NCBI GenBank assembly: GCA_023260985.1
Contig: JALRKY010000008.1
Coordinates: 1 to 64,000 of the forward strand
Length of the DNA stretch: 64,000 bases
DNA from: Altererythrobacter sp.
Lineage (GTDB): Bacteria; Pseudomonadota; Alphaproteobacteria; Sphingomonadales; Sphingomonadaceae
Direction of reading: 5' to 3'
The translations under genes and the position numbers were made by a program. A model generated the notes under the pieces. The model did no database searches and had not been told where the DNA came from. It was given only the letters and a program-made list of their open reading frames with translations. Shown piece after piece: positions 39,996 through 51,038 of this stretch. How positions within the stretch are numbered: position 1 is the first letter of the stretch; each line of letters opens with the position of its first letter.

Positions 39996-41540
39996 CTACC
40001 GTTCCTTGGTCGCCGAGAAGGTAAGCTCGGGGTTCTTCTCGACCTGGTAGCTCACGTCCCACGGGCTCTTGGCCATGAACACAAGGTCTCCGTCGCGGTC
40101 GCGCGCCAGGTTTGCGCGGTTGAAATCCGAGAAGCCCTTCAGTGCCGTGTCCGCTCCCTTGAGCCATCGCGCGGTGGCGAAGGGGGAAGCCTCGAGCACG
40201 GCCTCGACCTTATATTCCGCCTCGAGCCGACTGATCAGCACGTCGAGCTGGAGCTGGCCGACCACCCCGACGATCCATTGCGCGCCGATCTCCGGGTAGA
40301 AAACCTGGATTACGCCTTCTTCGGAAAGGTCGTCGAGCGCCTTGCGCAGCTGCTTGGTCTTGGTGGGATCCTTAAGCACCACGCGGCGCAGGATTTCCGG
40401 CGCGAAATTGGGAAGGCCGGTGAAGCGGAGCTGGTTCTTCTGGCTGAGCGTATCGCCCACCCGCAGCGTGCCATGATTGGGAATGCCGATGATGTCGCCA
40501 GCCTCTGCCGTATCCGCCAGTTCGCGGTCCTGCGCGAAGAACAGGATCGGCGAATGGACAGCAATCGGCTTGCCAAGGCCCGAAGGCGTCAGCTTCATGC
40601 CGCGCTTGAACGTGCCCGAGACCATCCGCATGAACGCGATCCGGTCGCGGTGGCTGGGGTCCATATTCGCCTGAACCTTGAAGATAAAGCCGGTCACTTC
40701 GTCGCGCGTCGGCGGGATCTGTTCCTCACCAGCCGGCTGGGGCCGCGGCGGCGGTGCAAAGCGCGCGATCGCATCGATCAACTCGCTGACGCCGAAATTC
40801 TTCAGCGCCGAGCCGAAATAGACCGGGGTCAGATCGCCATTGCGATAGGCCTCAAGGTCGAACTCCGGATAGCCCGCCTGCGCCAGCTCGATCTCTTCGG
40901 CGAATTCATCCGGGATCGCGGCATTCTCGTCGCGCGTACCGAGATATTCCTTCGACCGGCCTTCGGGACGGCTGATCGCACCGCTGGCGAAGTCGAGAAT
41001 GCCTTCGAACCGGCCACCCATGCCGACTGGCCAGCTTTGCGGCGACACGTCGAGCGCCAGCATGTCGGCCACTTCGTCAAGCAGCTCGAAGCACTCGCGC
41101 CCTTCGCGGTCGACCTTGTTGACGAAAGTGATGATGGGGACCGAGCGCAGGCGGCAGACTTCGAACAGCTTGCGCGTCTGCGGCTCGATGCCCTTGGCCG
41201 CGTCGATCACCATGATAGCGGAATCGACCGCGGTCAGCGTACGATAGGTATCTTCCGAGAAGTCTTCGTGCCCCGGCGTGTCGAGCAGGTTGAAAGTGAT
41301 CGTCTCGCGCCCGGAGTCCGTTTCAAACTCCTTCTCGAAGGTCATCACGCTGGAAGTGACCGAGATGCCGCGCTGCTGCTCGATCTTCATCCAGTCTGAG
41401 CGTACGCGGCGAGCCTGCCCGCGTGCCTTGACCTCGCCCGCAAGATGGATCGCGCCGCCTTGGAGCAGCAGCTTTTCGGTCAGCGTGGTCTTGCCCGCGT
41501 CGGGGTGCGAGATGATCGCGAAGGTACGGCGATTGGACAT
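39996..41540 (-). CDS. prfC: Peptide chain release factor 3
   Basis: RTFAIISHPDAGKTTLTEKLLLQGGAIHLAGEVKARG; DTPGHEDFSEDTYRTL; TFVNKVDREGR. Confidence 0.97.
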   Translation of the reverse strand: MSNRRTFAIISHPDAGKTTLTEKLLLQGGAIHLAGEVKARGQARRVRSDWMKIEQQRGISVTSSVMTFEKEFETDSGRETITFNLLDTPGHEDFSEDTYRTLTAVDSAIMVIDAAKGIEPQTRKLFEVCRLRSVPIITFVNKVDREGRECFELLDEVADMLALDVSPQSWPVGMGGRFEGILDFASGAISRPEGRSKEYLGTRDENAAIPDEFAEEIELAQAGYPEFDLEAYRNGDLTPVYFGSALKNFGVSELIDAIARFAPPPRPQPAGEEQIPPTRDEVTGFIFKVQANMDPSHRDRIAFMRMVSGTFKRGMKLTPSGLGKPIAVHSPILFFAQDRELADTAEAGDIIGIPNHGTLRVGDTLSQKNQLRFTGLPNFAPEILRRVVLKDPTKTKQLRKALDDLSEEGVIQVFYPEIGAQWIVGVVGQLQLDVLISRLEAEYKVEAVLEASPFATARWLKGADTALKGFSDFNRANLARDRDGDLVFMAKSPWDVSYQVEKNPELTFSATKER

Positions 41541-41560
41541 ATGTGGTCGACCTGCGCGGA

Positions 41561-43951
41561 CTAGCCGCGCAGCTCCGCTCCCTGCTTGGCGGCTGCCGCA
41601 ACAATCGCTTCGGAGATCGCCTTGAGGTCGGCATCCTTATAGCTCGCCTGTTGCGGCTGCAGCGTCACTTCGATCGCGACCGACTTCTTGCCCTCGGGGA
41701 CGCCCTGCCCTGCGAACACGTCGAACACGCGCGCGTCGACGATGTTCACCTTGTCGGCGCCCTTTACGGCACGCACCAGCTCGCTCGCGGCCAGACCTGC
41801 CGGAACGAGGAAGGCAAAATCGCGCGTCACTGCCTGCAGCGAAGGCGGCGCATAGGCGCTGCGCGCAAACGAGCCCCCGCCCTTTCTGGGAGGAATCGCA
41901 TCGAGGAAGATTTCGACCGCCGCGACCGGCCCGTCGATATCGAAAGCCTTGCAGGTCGCCGGATGCAGCATGCCGAAGCGCGCGAGCACGTTCTTGGGCC
42001 CGAGCCGCAAGGTCGCTGACTGGCCGGGATGGAACTGCGCACCAGCTTCACCCATCACCATCAGGTTCTGGACCGGCGCCCCGGCAATCTCGAGCAGCGC
42101 CATGGCCTCGGCCTTGGCGTCATAGGCGTCGAACTTCGTTGCCTTGCCACTCGCCCAGCCGCGCGCGGCCTTCTCGCCCGCCAGCACAACGCCCAGCGTG
42201 GGCTTCTCGTCACTTGCTCCGCCTTGCCCGCGGAAGTAGCGGCGTCCGATCTCGAACTGCCGCAAGCCTTCGGCCCCGCGATCAAGGTTGCGCTTGGCGT
42301 CATTGATCAACCCCGGCAGCAGCGAGGGGCGCATCGCCTTCATGTCCTCGCTGATCGGGTTTTCGAGCACCCACAGCTCCGAACCATCAGCGAAATGTTC
42401 GGCGTCGGCAGTGGGCAGGAAGGACCAGGTCACCGCTTCGTTGAGGCCGCGCGCCGCGGCGGCGCGGCGCAGCTTGCGCTCCATCGCCTGTTGCGGCGTA
42501 GCGGTCGGCCGAGCGACCCCGTCTGCCCGAGTCAGCGCGACGCTCGCAACCTTGTCGAGACCGTGGATGCGGACAATTTCTTCGACCAGGTCGGCCGCGC
42601 CTTCGATGTCGTGACGGCGCAACGGGCATGTCACCTGCCAGTCGGCCGAAACCTTGAAATCCAGGCTTTCGAGGATGCCGCGCTGCTCGGCTTCGGGCAC
42701 GTCGACACCGCCCAGCCGCGCGGTGAGCGCTGGATCGAATGCGACCACTTTCGGCTCCGCAGGCGGCGCCCCTGCATGCACCTTCTCGCTGGCAATTCCA
42801 CCGGCATGTTCGAAGATCAGCGCGGTCAGCAGATCGAGCCCGTCATCGAGGAAGGCAGGATCGACCCCCCGCTCGAAGCGCGTGCGCGCATCGGAAGTCA
42901 ACCCCAATGCACGACCTGTCGCACCGATCCGCGCCGGATCGAAATATGCGATCTCAAGCAGCACGTCGGTGGTGTCTCCGGAAACGCCCGAATGCTCGCC
43001 GCCCATGATGCCGGCAATGTCGTGCACCTGCCGCTCGTCGGCGATCACCGTCATGCTGCCGTCGAGCGTATAGGTCTTCTCGTTGAGCGCGAGCACCTGC
43101 TCGCCGTCATTGGCACGCCGAGCAACAACCGCCCCGGTCAGCTTGGCAAGGTCATAGACGTGCGCCGGGCGACCGTATGCCAGCATCAAGTAATTGGTGA
43201 GGTCGACCAGCAGCGAGATAGGGCGCTGGCCCGCACTGATCAGCCGCTGCTGAAGCCAGTCAGGCGAGGCGCAATTGGTTACGCCCTTGACGACGCGGCC
43301 ATAGAAAGCCGGGCACCCTTCTGGATCGTCGGTGCGAATTTCGACCGGGCAAGCGCCCTTCGTTTCGAATCTGGGGATCGCGATCGGCTTGAGCGTGCCG
43401 AGCCCAGCCGCGGCGAGGTCACGGGCGATGCCATACACGCCCATGCAATCGGGGCGGTTCGGCGTAATCGCCACGTCGATCACCGGCGAAGCGCCGTGAT
43501 ATTCGGCGAAGCTGGTACCGACCGGTGCATCGTCGGGCAATTCGATGATTCCCCTGTGCTCGTCGCCCAGATCGAGCTCGCGCACCGAGCACATCATGCC
43601 GTTCGATTCGACGCCGCGGATCGCGCTCTTGCGCAATTCCATGCCGTTCGCGGGAACGACCGCCCCAGGCAGGCCCAGCACGCCTTTCATGCCCGCGCGG
43701 GCATTAGACGCGCCGCAAACGACCTGCAGCGGATCGTCCTCGCCGGCGTCGACGGTGAGCACGCGCAGCTTGTCGGCATCGGGGTGCTGGACCGCAGTCA
43801 GCACCTTGGCGACGCGAAAACCGGCGAGCTTTTCGGCCGGATCCTCGATCCCTTCGACTTCGATCCCGATCCGGTTGAGCGCGGCCGCGATCTCCTGTAC
43901 CGAAGCGTCGGTGTAGAGATGGTCCTTGAGCCAGGTCAGCGAGAACTTCAT
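41561..43951 (-). CDS. pheT: Phenylalanine--tRNA ligase beta subunit
   Basis: [66 protein letters not shown]; start overlaps pheS stop (ATGA). Confidence 0.97.
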   Translation of the reverse strand: MKFSLTWLKDHLYTDASVQEIAAALNRIGIEVEGIEDPAEKLAGFRVAKVLTAVQHPDADKLRVLTVDAGEDDPLQVVCGASNARAGMKGVLGLPGAVVPANGMELRKSAIRGVESNGMMCSVRELDLGDEHRGIIELPDDAPVGTSFAEYHGASPVIDVAITPNRPDCMGVYGIARDLAAAGLGTLKPIAIPRFETKGACPVEIRTDDPEGCPAFYGRVVKGVTNCASPDWLQQRLISAGQRPISLLVDLTNYLMLAYGRPAHVYDLAKLTGAVVARRANDGEQVLALNEKTYTLDGSMTVIADERQVHDIAGIMGGEHSGVSGDTTDVLLEIAYFDPARIGATGRALGLTSDARTRFERGVDPAFLDDGLDLLTALIFEHAGGIASEKVHAGAPPAEPKVVAFDPALTARLGGVDVPEAEQRGILESLDFKVSADWQVTCPLRRHDIEGAADLVEEIVRIHGLDKVASVALTRADGVARPTATPQQAMERKLRRAAAARGLNEAVTWSFLPTADAEHFADGSELWVLENPISEDMKAMRPSLLPGLINDAKRNLDRGAEGLRQFEIGRRYFRGQGGASDEKPTLGVVLAGEKAARGWASGKATKFDAYDAKAEAMALLEIAGAPVQNLMVMGEAGAQFHPGQSATLRLGPKNVLARFGMLHPATCKAFDIDGPVAAVEIFLDAIPPRKGGGSFARSAYAPPSLQAVTRDFAFLVPAGLAASELVRAVKGADKVNIVDARVFDVFAGQGVPEGKKSVAIEVTLQPQQASYKDADLKAISEAIVAAAAKQGAELRG

Positions 43952-45048
43952 GCGCCCGCTCCCACACCTGCGGAAAGCGTCGGCTGGTCGAGATGCGAAA
44001 AGCCGTAGTGGTTTAGCCAGCGTACATCGCCATCGAAGAAGGCGCGCAAATCGTCCATACCGTATTTGAGCATGGCGAGCCGGTCGACGCCGACGCCGAA
44101 GGCAAAACCCTGCCATTCATCGGGATCGAGCCCGGCGAATTCGATCACCCGGCGGTTCACCATGCCGCTGCCGAGAAGTTCCATCCAGCCGTGCCCCGGC
44201 GCATTGCCGTCGCCGCCCAGCACCCGCCGGCCATCGACCACCTCGAGGCCGACATCGACTTCGACCGAAGGCTCGGTGAAGGGGAAATAGGAGGGGCGCA
44301 GACGCAACAGGATATCGTCACGCTCGAAGAAGGCCTTGAGGAAGGTCTCCAGCGTCCACTTGAGGTGGCCGAGGTGGATGTCGCGATCGATCACTAGTCC
44401 TTCGACCTGGTGGAACATCGGCGTGTGGGTCGCGTCGCTGTCGCTGCGATAGACGCGGCCCGGCGCGATGATGCGGATCGGAGCGCCCTGGCTCACCATG
44501 CTGCGGATTTGCACCGGCGATGTGTGCGTGCGCAGCAGCATGCGGTTGCCCGCCGCGTCGCGGTCAGGGAAATAGAAAGTGTCGTGCATTGCGCGCGCAG
44601 GATGGCTTTCATTCATGTTGAGCGCGGTGAAATTGTGCCAGTCGTCCTCGATCTCCGGGCCGGTCGCGACCGCGAAGCCCATGTCGGCGAAGATTTCTGC
44701 CAATTCGTCCATCACCTGGCTGACCGGGTGCACAGATCCGCGCGCGGCTTCAGGTGCAGGCAGGGTGAGATCAAGCCGTTCATTGGCCAGCTGCGCCTCG
44801 AGTTCGGCAGCCTCGAGCGCGTCCTTCCGAGCTGTGAGCGCGTCGGTCACTTCGGCACGGATCGCCTGGATTGCAGGAGCGGCCTGCTGCCGCTCTTGCG
44901 GAGGCATCGTACCAAGGGTCTTGAGTGCCAGGCTGACCCAGCCCTTCTTGCCCAGTGTAGACACGCGCAGTTCTTCGAGCGCATCGAGCGTGTGCGCTGC
45001 GGCGATCGCGGCCAGCGTGGCCTCTTTCTGTGTGGTCAGTTCGGTCAT
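43948..45048 (-). CDS. pheS: Phenylalanine--tRNA ligase alpha subunit
   Basis: [96 protein letters not shown]. Confidence 0.97.
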   Translation of the reverse strand: MTELTTQKEATLAAIAAAHTLDALEELRVSTLGKKGWVSLALKTLGTMPPQERQQAAPAIQAIRAEVTDALTARKDALEAAELEAQLANERLDLTLPAPEAARGSVHPVSQVMDELAEIFADMGFAVATGPEIEDDWHNFTALNMNESHPARAMHDTFYFPDRDAAGNRMLLRTHTSPVQIRSMVSQGAPIRIIAPGRVYRSDSDATHTPMFHQVEGLVIDRDIHLGHLKWTLETFLKAFFERDDILLRLRPSYFPFTEPSVEVDVGLEVVDGRRVLGGDGNAPGHGWMELLGSGMVNRRVIEFAGLDPDEWQGFAFGVGVDRLAMLKYGMDDLRAFFDGDVRWLNHYGFSHLDQPTLSAGVGAGA

Positions 45049-45195
45049 GGTATCGGATTCATTATCGGACGCGCCCCGCTAGCGGCAAATGGTCGCCAAG
45101 GCAAAGTGCTTTCAGGCCGGATGGTCGAGTGTTTGCGCGGGCGAACCCCAGACACCGGCCCGATGCTCGACAAAAGATGCCAGGATCGGATGTTC

Positions 45196-46012
45196 CTACG
45201 CAGCATACTCGCTGGGCGACATTCCCATAAAGGTGCGAAATTCCCGGGTGAACTGGGCCTGGTCGTGATAATGCTCGTCGATCACATCGGTCCACTTGCT
45301 GCCCTTGTTCAGCACGAAGCTGGTGAGGCTCCACATGAAACGTTGCCGCCGCATCAGCAGCTTGGGCGTGAACCCAAAGTGACGCCCGCAGATCCGTTCT
45401 AGGCTGCGCATCGTCAGTTCAGACCGGTCGGCAAACTCGGCCACGCTGCCGAGGTCCTCATCGACCAATGCGCGGTGTGCCTTGACAATCTTCGCCTCGT
45501 CGCGATGCGGCTGCCCCAACCGACGCATGGTCGCGCAAAGAGCCTGAAATTGCTCCTCCATCCCTGGCCCGGGACTGCACAGCCCCTCGAGAAGCGGCGC
45601 AAACTTGCGAAAGGCAGAGTGCTGCGATCCATCTGACACAGAGTTCGAACTCCCTCGCGTCTTCGTCAATGAAGCGCGCCCGGCCAAGCGGCAGCATGCC
45701 CATCCCCCACATTCGACACGAGCCCAGCTCGAACTTTGTGGGATGCGAGCTTGGCCCGGTCGCAGCGAAATTTGCATCTGAAACGGGTTCGCGGTCCGCG
45801 ATTTGCGAACATGGCGCAGATCCACAAAAGAACCGGATGTTGCCCCATTCCGGCAATAGGAAGTCGCTCACGGTCCCGCCGTCTGCAACGCTCAGCTCAA
45901 GGTGATAGAAACTCGTGAAGCAGCCGTCGAACTCTTCGGGCGGCGCAAAGAATCGCACACGCACCGAATATGTCGCTTCACCTACCCCTTTGGGTACGCC
46001 AACCCCTTGCAT
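45196..46012 (-). pseudogene. AraC-family transcriptional regulator disrupted by a frameshift near 45644-45650
   Basis: N-terminal half in one minus frame (RVRFFAPPEEFDGCFTSFYHLELSVADGGTVSDFLLPEWGNIRFF..ATGPSS..ELGSCRMWGMGMLPLGRARFIDEDAREF), HTH half in another (NSVSDGSQHSAFRKFAPLLEG..ELTMRSLERICGRHFGFTPKLLMRRQRFMWSL..YHDQAQFTREFRTFMGMSPSEY). Confidence 0.75.
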
Positions 46013-46047
46013 ACGCGGCTGTCTGCCGGACCTTAATGGAATTTTCA

Positions 46048-46083
46048 AATGGAAAGGCGCCGGAAGTCTCCTCCCGGCGCCCC
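46048..46083 (-). terminator. Probable terminator of the rpmI-rplT transcript
   Basis: Minus strand GGCGCCGGGAGGAGACTTCCGGCGCC followed by a T-rich tract. Confidence 0.6.
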
Positions 46084-46106
46084 AAAAATTGTTGGCGTTC
46101 GTAGGC

Positions 46107-46466
46107 TCAGGCGGGCAGCGCACCCTTGGCCTGAGCAATTACCGCCTTGAATGCTCCTTCCTCGTTCATGGCGAGGTCGGCCATCGCCTTGCGATCGAGT
46201 TCGATACCGGCAAGCTTGATGCCGTGCATGAACTGCGAATAGGTCAGCCCTTCGGCGCGGACAGCCGCGTTGATGCGCTGGATCCAGAGAGCGCGGAAGT
46301 TGCGCTTCTTAATCTTGCGGTCGCGGTAGGCATACTGGCCTGCCTTTTCGATCGCCTGACGGGCAACGCGAATGGTGTTCTTGCGGCGGCCACGAAAGCC
46401 CTTGGCCTGTTCCAGCAGCCGCTTGTGCTTGGCGCGAGTGGTCACGCCGCGTTTGATGCGAGGCAT
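46107..46466 (-). CDS. rplT: 50S ribosomal protein L20
   Basis: [68 protein letters not shown]. Confidence 0.99.
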   Translation of the reverse strand: MPRIKRGVTTRAKHKRLLEQAKGFRGRRKNTIRVARQAIEKAGQYAYRDRKIKKRNFRALWIQRINAAVRAEGLTYSQFMHGIKLAGIELDRKAMADLAMNEEGAFKAVIAQAKGALPA

Positions 46467-46492
46467 ATCAGATTCTCCTTAAACCAGCGCGC

Positions 46493-46696
46493 TCAGTCAA
46501 GCCCGTAGGGGGCCCATTTCTTCACCGTCTTGGTGTCGGCTTCCGACAGGACGGTGGTGCCGCGGTTGGTGCGGATATACTTCGCATTATGGCTGATCAG
46601 GCGGTGGCGCTTGCCGGCGACACCATGCTTGATCTTGCCAGTGGCGGTGAGCTTGAAGCGCTTCTTCACACCACTCTTGGTCTTCAGCTTGGGCAT
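46493..46696 (-). CDS. rpmI: 50S ribosomal protein L35
   Basis: [50 protein letters not shown]. Confidence 0.98.
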   Translation of the reverse strand: MPKLKTKSGVKKRFKLTATGKIKHGVAGKRHRLISHNAKYIRTNRGTTVLSEADTKTVKKWAPYGLD

Positions 46697-46864
46697 TTTC
46701 ATCTCCTAGTCAGAGGCACGTTCGAACCGGCCTTGGCAGCCCTTTCAGCCAGGCAGGCGACTTGATTCGTGTCGATGAACCGCGCGCAATTAGCGGATCG
46801 GGAGCAGAATGCAAGCGCGATGCCGATTCCTGCCGTTCGGTTTGAGCGGGCATGCACTGGACGA

Positions 46865-46880
46865 TGCGACACATGCGACA
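46865..46880. repeat. Short direct repeat TGCGACA-CA-TGCGACA; related copy at 7881-7898
   Basis: Direct reading; shares the GA prefix and the downstream CCTA.A/GAAGA context. Confidence 0.7.
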
Positions 46881-47084
46881 CTGCCTAAAGAAGAAAAACT
46901 CACTCGTCCTGCCCGCCCTTCATGGAGTACGAATCCGGCGGATCTGACGGGCAGTGTGGCGACCATGCGGTGACATTGGCAAGCGAACGCCGAGTAGGAA
47001 AGCCGGGATGCTAACTTTCCGCCAACATGGCGAAGAAGAGATCGCGACTCAACGGCCCGAAGCTCAATCGAATGGCGCAAGATA

Positions 47085-47858
47085 TCAGGCGTGCATCGCT
47101 TCGAGCACATCCTCCAGCCGCGCCGGATCGCCGATCGCCAGCACTTCGCCCGTGCTATCGGCGCTGAGCGGATCGCCGTTCCAGTCGCACATGATGCAGC
47201 CCGCGCCTTCGACCACCGGCACAAGCGCAGCGAAATCGTGCAGTTTCAGGCCTGCCTCGCACACCAAATCGACATGGCCCGATGCGACCAGCCCGTAATT
47301 GTAGCAATCGCCGCCCCATATGATCTTGCGATGCGCCACCGCACCGGCGAGCTTCATGAAAGGCTCGACCTGCTCGCCCGAGAAGAGGTGCGGGCTGGTG
47401 GTGGCGAGCACCGCATCGCCCAGCTCGCGGAAGGGCGAGCCATGGACGCTCGTTCCGTTAAGTGTCGTGACCTGCCCCGCTGCGCCGATCCAGCGTTCGC
47501 CCAGGATCGGCTGGTCGATCACGCCCAGCACCGGCCAGCCATCCTCCATCAGCGCGATCAGCGTGCCGAAGATCGGGCGCCCGGCGATGAAGCTGGTGGT
47601 GCCGTCGATCGGGTCGAGCACCCATTGCCGCCCCGCGCCCGGATTGCGGTTGCCATATTCCTCGCCGATGATCCCGTCTGCCGGGAACTCGCGTTCGATA
47701 ATTGCACGCATGGCCGCTTCGGCGGCGCGATCCGCCTCGGTCACGAAGCTGTGATCGTCCTTGCGCTCATGGCACCGTGCGCCGCGATAGAGCGGGCGGA
47801 TCGCGTCGCGAGCGGCTTCGGCCAGGCGCTGGGCGCATTCGATATCGGATGAGTTCAT
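47085..47858 (-). CDS. hisN: Inositol monophosphatase family protein, probable histidinol-phosphatase
   Basis: SFVTEADRAAEAAMRAIIEREFPADGIIGEEYG; WVLDPIDGTTSFIAGRPIFGTLIAL; IIWGGDCYNYGLVASGHVDLVCEAGLKLHDFAALVPVVEGAGC. Confidence 0.92.
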   Translation of the reverse strand: MNSSDIECAQRLAEAARDAIRPLYRGARCHERKDDHSFVTEADRAAEAAMRAIIEREFPADGIIGEEYGNRNPGAGRQWVLDPIDGTTSFIAGRPIFGTLIALMEDGWPVLGVIDQPILGERWIGAAGQVTTLNGTSVHGSPFRELGDAVLATTSPHLFSGEQVEPFMKLAGAVAHRKIIWGGDCYNYGLVASGHVDLVCEAGLKLHDFAALVPVVEGAGCIMCDWNGDPLSADSTGEVLAIGDPARLEDVLEAMHA

Positions 47859-47946
47859 AACATTCGCCTCGGATCGCGATATGGAGTGGCTCAACGGGTC
47901 GCGCAACACCTGCGTCCGAAACAGACAACAAGGGCCGGAAAATTAA

Positions 47947-48923
47947 ATGGGGCGCGAAGGCAATCATCCTGTAACAAGCTTCGGCTTGCGCTCCCTGCTG
48001 GGTCACACCGCGGCGGGCGAGCCGCTGTCATTGAACCGCGCGCCATGCGAAGAACTCTGTCCCTGGGTCGCGCGGGTCTATGCCTTGCAGGTGGAAGCAG
48101 AGCCCGACCGGGTGATCAGCTGCGGGCTGTGCGCAGACACCCCTTTGTTCCGCCTGCTCCTGAAAGGGGAATGGACTGCCGAAACGCGCGACGGCCACGG
48201 GCGCTACAGCCAAACCGGGCTATTCTTCGGGCCGCAGACGAAACGAATGCCGGTCACCGTGAAGGGCAGCTTCGCCGTGGTTGGCGCGGCGTTCAAGCCC
48301 GGCGCGGTGCCGCACTCAAAGGCCCGAAGGCGTCCGATATGCTCGACCGTGCGATCCTGTGCGACCATGTCTATGGCGATCAGGAATGGGGCGCCAGCGA
48401 CAAGCTGATCGAGTGGTTCGATCCCGCCAGCTTGCCCCAGCGCTGGCTGCGCGTGACGGAAATCCTGGTCGGCGACCTATTGGAAAGGGCTGGCGGCGCG
48501 CACCCCGATCCGCTGGTGGAGGAATTCGACAAGGCGGCCTTCGACGATCCCAACATGAACATCGGCGATTTCGCGGATGAGCACGGGATCAAACGGCCCA
48601 GCTTGGAGTGGCTCATCAAGAAGGCTTATGGCCAGACTCCCAAGCGCGTACTGCGGCGGGCGCCGGTGCTGAATATCGCCGCGGACCTGCGCGGCGTGGC
48701 CGACGATGCCGAAGCCGATGAGCTGGTCTTGCGCTATTTCGACCAGTCGCATTTGATCCGCGAGTTCGCCGCCTTTTTCGGAACCATGCCCAGCGCCTTC
48801 CGCGCTTCGCCGCGTACGCTGATGACGTTGAACCTCGAAATTCGGCAAGCCCGCCGGCTGGAGGAACTCGATCGGCTAAGGCCAAGAGAAACACGCCCCT
48901 GGTTTCTCGGCGAGGGACACTAG
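47947..48923 (+). pseudogene. AraC-family transcriptional regulator disrupted by a frameshift near 48309-48312
   Basis: N-terminal half (..TGLFFGPQTKRMPVTVKGSFAVVGAAFKPGAV) in one frame continues as ALKGPKASDMLDRAILCDHVYGDQEW..HTH.. in another; junction GTG-CC-GCACTCAAA. Confidence 0.75.
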
Positions 48924-49855
48924 TCGAAAAGCGAGCTGACCGAGCTTTCGTCCGCGATCCGGCGCACCGCTTCGCCGATCAGCGGTGCTATTGTGAGCAC
49001 CCTGATTCGGTCGGACTGTTCGGTCGCTTCGGTCGGGCGGATCGTGTCGGTGATTACCAGTTCCTTGAGTGCAGATCCGTCTACGCGTGCCACTGCCCCG
49101 CCTGACAGCACTCCGTGGGTAATATAGGCCGCGACGCTTGCCGCACCTTCATCGAGCAAAGCCTGTGCCGCATTGCACAGCGTACCGCCTGAATCGACGA
49201 TATCGTCGATCAGGATGCAATGGCGCCCCTTCACGTCGCCGATGATGTTCATCACTTCGCTTTCGCCGGGGCGATCGCGCCGTTTGTCGACGATGGCGAG
49301 TGGTGCGTTGTCGAGCCGCTTGGCCAATGCACGAGCGCGCACCACACCGCCCACGTCGGGGCTGACGACCATCAGCGTCTGGTCGCCATAGCGCGCCTGG
49401 ATATCGGCGGCCATCACCGGCGCGGCATAGAGATTGTCGGTCGGGATATCGAAGAAGCCCTGTATCTGCCCGGCGTGGAGATCGACCGCCAGCACGCGAT
49501 CGGCCCCGGCGCGGGTGATCAGGTCCGCCACCAGCTTGGCCGAGATCGGCGTGCGCGGGCCGGGCTTCCGGTCCTGCCTAGCATAGCCGAAATAGGGCAC
49601 AACCGCCGTGATCCGCTTGGCCGATGCGCGCTTGAGCGCATCGATGCAGATCAGCAGTTCCATCAGATTGTCATTAGCCGGGAAGCTGGTCGGCTGGATC
49701 AGGAACACGTCCTCGCCGCGCACGTTCTCGTGGATCTCCACGAACACTTCCTCGTCAGCGAAGCGCCGTACGCTGGCGTCCGTCAAAGAAAGCTCGAGAT
49801 AGGCGGCAACCGCGCGGGCGAGCGGCAGGTTGGAATTGCCGGACATGATTTTCAT
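48920..49855 (-). CDS. prs: Ribose-phosphate pyrophosphokinase
   Basis: [98 protein letters not shown]. Confidence 0.98.
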   Translation of the reverse strand: MKIMSGNSNLPLARAVAAYLELSLTDASVRRFADEEVFVEIHENVRGEDVFLIQPTSFPANDNLMELLICIDALKRASAKRITAVVPYFGYARQDRKPGPRTPISAKLVADLITRAGADRVLAVDLHAGQIQGFFDIPTDNLYAAPVMAADIQARYGDQTLMVVSPDVGGVVRARALAKRLDNAPLAIVDKRRDRPGESEVMNIIGDVKGRHCILIDDIVDSGGTLCNAAQALLDEGAASVAAYITHGVLSGGAVARVDGSALKELVITDTIRPTEATEQSDRIRVLTIAPLIGEAVRRIADESSVSSLFD

Positions 49856-49984
49856 GGCGCTGTTTCCCTTTAGCCGCATGGCGAATCGCACATGCGGGGT
49901 CTGCGGCGGGCTTAGCCGAGCGCCATCGTAATGCAACAGAGCGGACGGCGGCTTTTCCATAGCCCACCCTCTCCATCGCCGAGT

Positions 49985-50980
49985 TTAACAGATGCGGTGC
50001 TCACCGCGGATCCAGCGTACAGTCCCGCTCGAAGCGCGCATGACCACGCTATGCGTAGTCATAACGCCTCCGCGCAGCCGCTTCACCCCGTCAAGCAACG
50101 AACCCGAGGTGACCCCGGTCGCAGCGAAAATGCAGTCTCCCTTGGCGAGATCTTCGAGCTTGTAGATGCGCTCAAGGTCCTCGATCCCCCATTTGCGCGC
50201 GCGCTGCTTCTCGTCCTCATTGCGGAAGACCAGCCTTCCGTTGAACTGGCCGCCGACGCAACGCAGTGCAGCCGCCGCAAGCACGCCCTCGGGCGCACCG
50301 CCCTGACCCATATAAAGGTCGATGGTGGTTTCCGGATCGGTCACCGCGATCACGCCGGCAACGTCGCCATCGCCGATCAGCACGACGCCGCAGCCGATCG
50401 CGCGCAATTCGGCAATCAGTTCGGCATGGCGCGGGCGGTCGAGCACGCAGACGATGATCTCATCCGGCTGCACGCCCTTGGCCGCGGCCACCGCCCTGAC
50501 GTTTTCGGTCGGGCTCTTGGCAAGGTCGATGATGTCGGGCGGATAGCCCGGCCCGACCGCCAACTTGTCCATATAGACGTCGGGCGCGTTGAGCAGATTG
50601 CCTTCATCCGCAGCTGCCAGCACAGCCAGCGCATTGGGACCGGCCTTGGCGGTGATGGTTGTGCCTTCGAGCGGGTCGAGCGCAATGTCTATCTTCGGGC
50701 CGCGGTCGGGCGCGCCGCCAACCTTCTCGCCGATATAGAGCATCGGCGCCTCGTCGCGCTCACCTTCTCCGATCACCACTGTGCCGTCCATATATAGCGT
50801 GTCGAAAGCGCGTCGCATGGCTTCCACCGCGGCATGGTCGGCGGCCTTCTCGTCCCCACGCCCTACCAGTTGCGACGCCGCGATAGCCGCGGCTTCGGTC
50901 ACTCGGACCATTTCGAGCACGAGAACGCGATCGAGCACGTTCTCGCCAGCGGGCTTCTTGGCAAGGTTATCGGTATTCAT
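49985..50980 (-). CDS. glpX: Fructose-1,6-bisphosphatase class II
   Basis: MNTDNLAKKPAGENVLDRVLVLEMVRVTEAAAIAASQLVGRGDEKAADHAAVEAMR; GEGERDEAPMLYIGEKVG; IALDPLEGTTITAKAGPNALAVLA; start revised from 51583. Confidence 0.97.
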   Translation of the reverse strand: MNTDNLAKKPAGENVLDRVLVLEMVRVTEAAAIAASQLVGRGDEKAADHAAVEAMRRAFDTLYMDGTVVIGEGERDEAPMLYIGEKVGGAPDRGPKIDIALDPLEGTTITAKAGPNALAVLAAADEGNLLNAPDVYMDKLAVGPGYPPDIIDLAKSPTENVRAVAAAKGVQPDEIIVCVLDRPRHAELIAELRAIGCGVVLIGDGDVAGVIAVTDPETTIDLYMGQGGAPEGVLAAAALRCVGGQFNGRLVFRNEDEKQRARKWGIEDLERIYKLEDLAKGDCIFAATGVTSGSLLDGVKRLRGGVMTTHSVVMRASSGTVRWIRGEHRIC

Positions 50981-51038
50981 CTGCGATTCAGTCCCAAAAA
51001 CAAATGGTCCGGGCGCGCTTAGACAATAGGAGAGGCGC

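Noticed and set aside
42029-44008. 659-aa plus-strand ORF opposite pheT
   Set aside because: Antisense shadow of pheT; compositionally biased, no domain signature.
46790-47224. 144-aa minus-strand ORF upstream of rpmI
   Set aside because: Overlaps hisN out of frame and then intergenic sequence; no motif or RBS.
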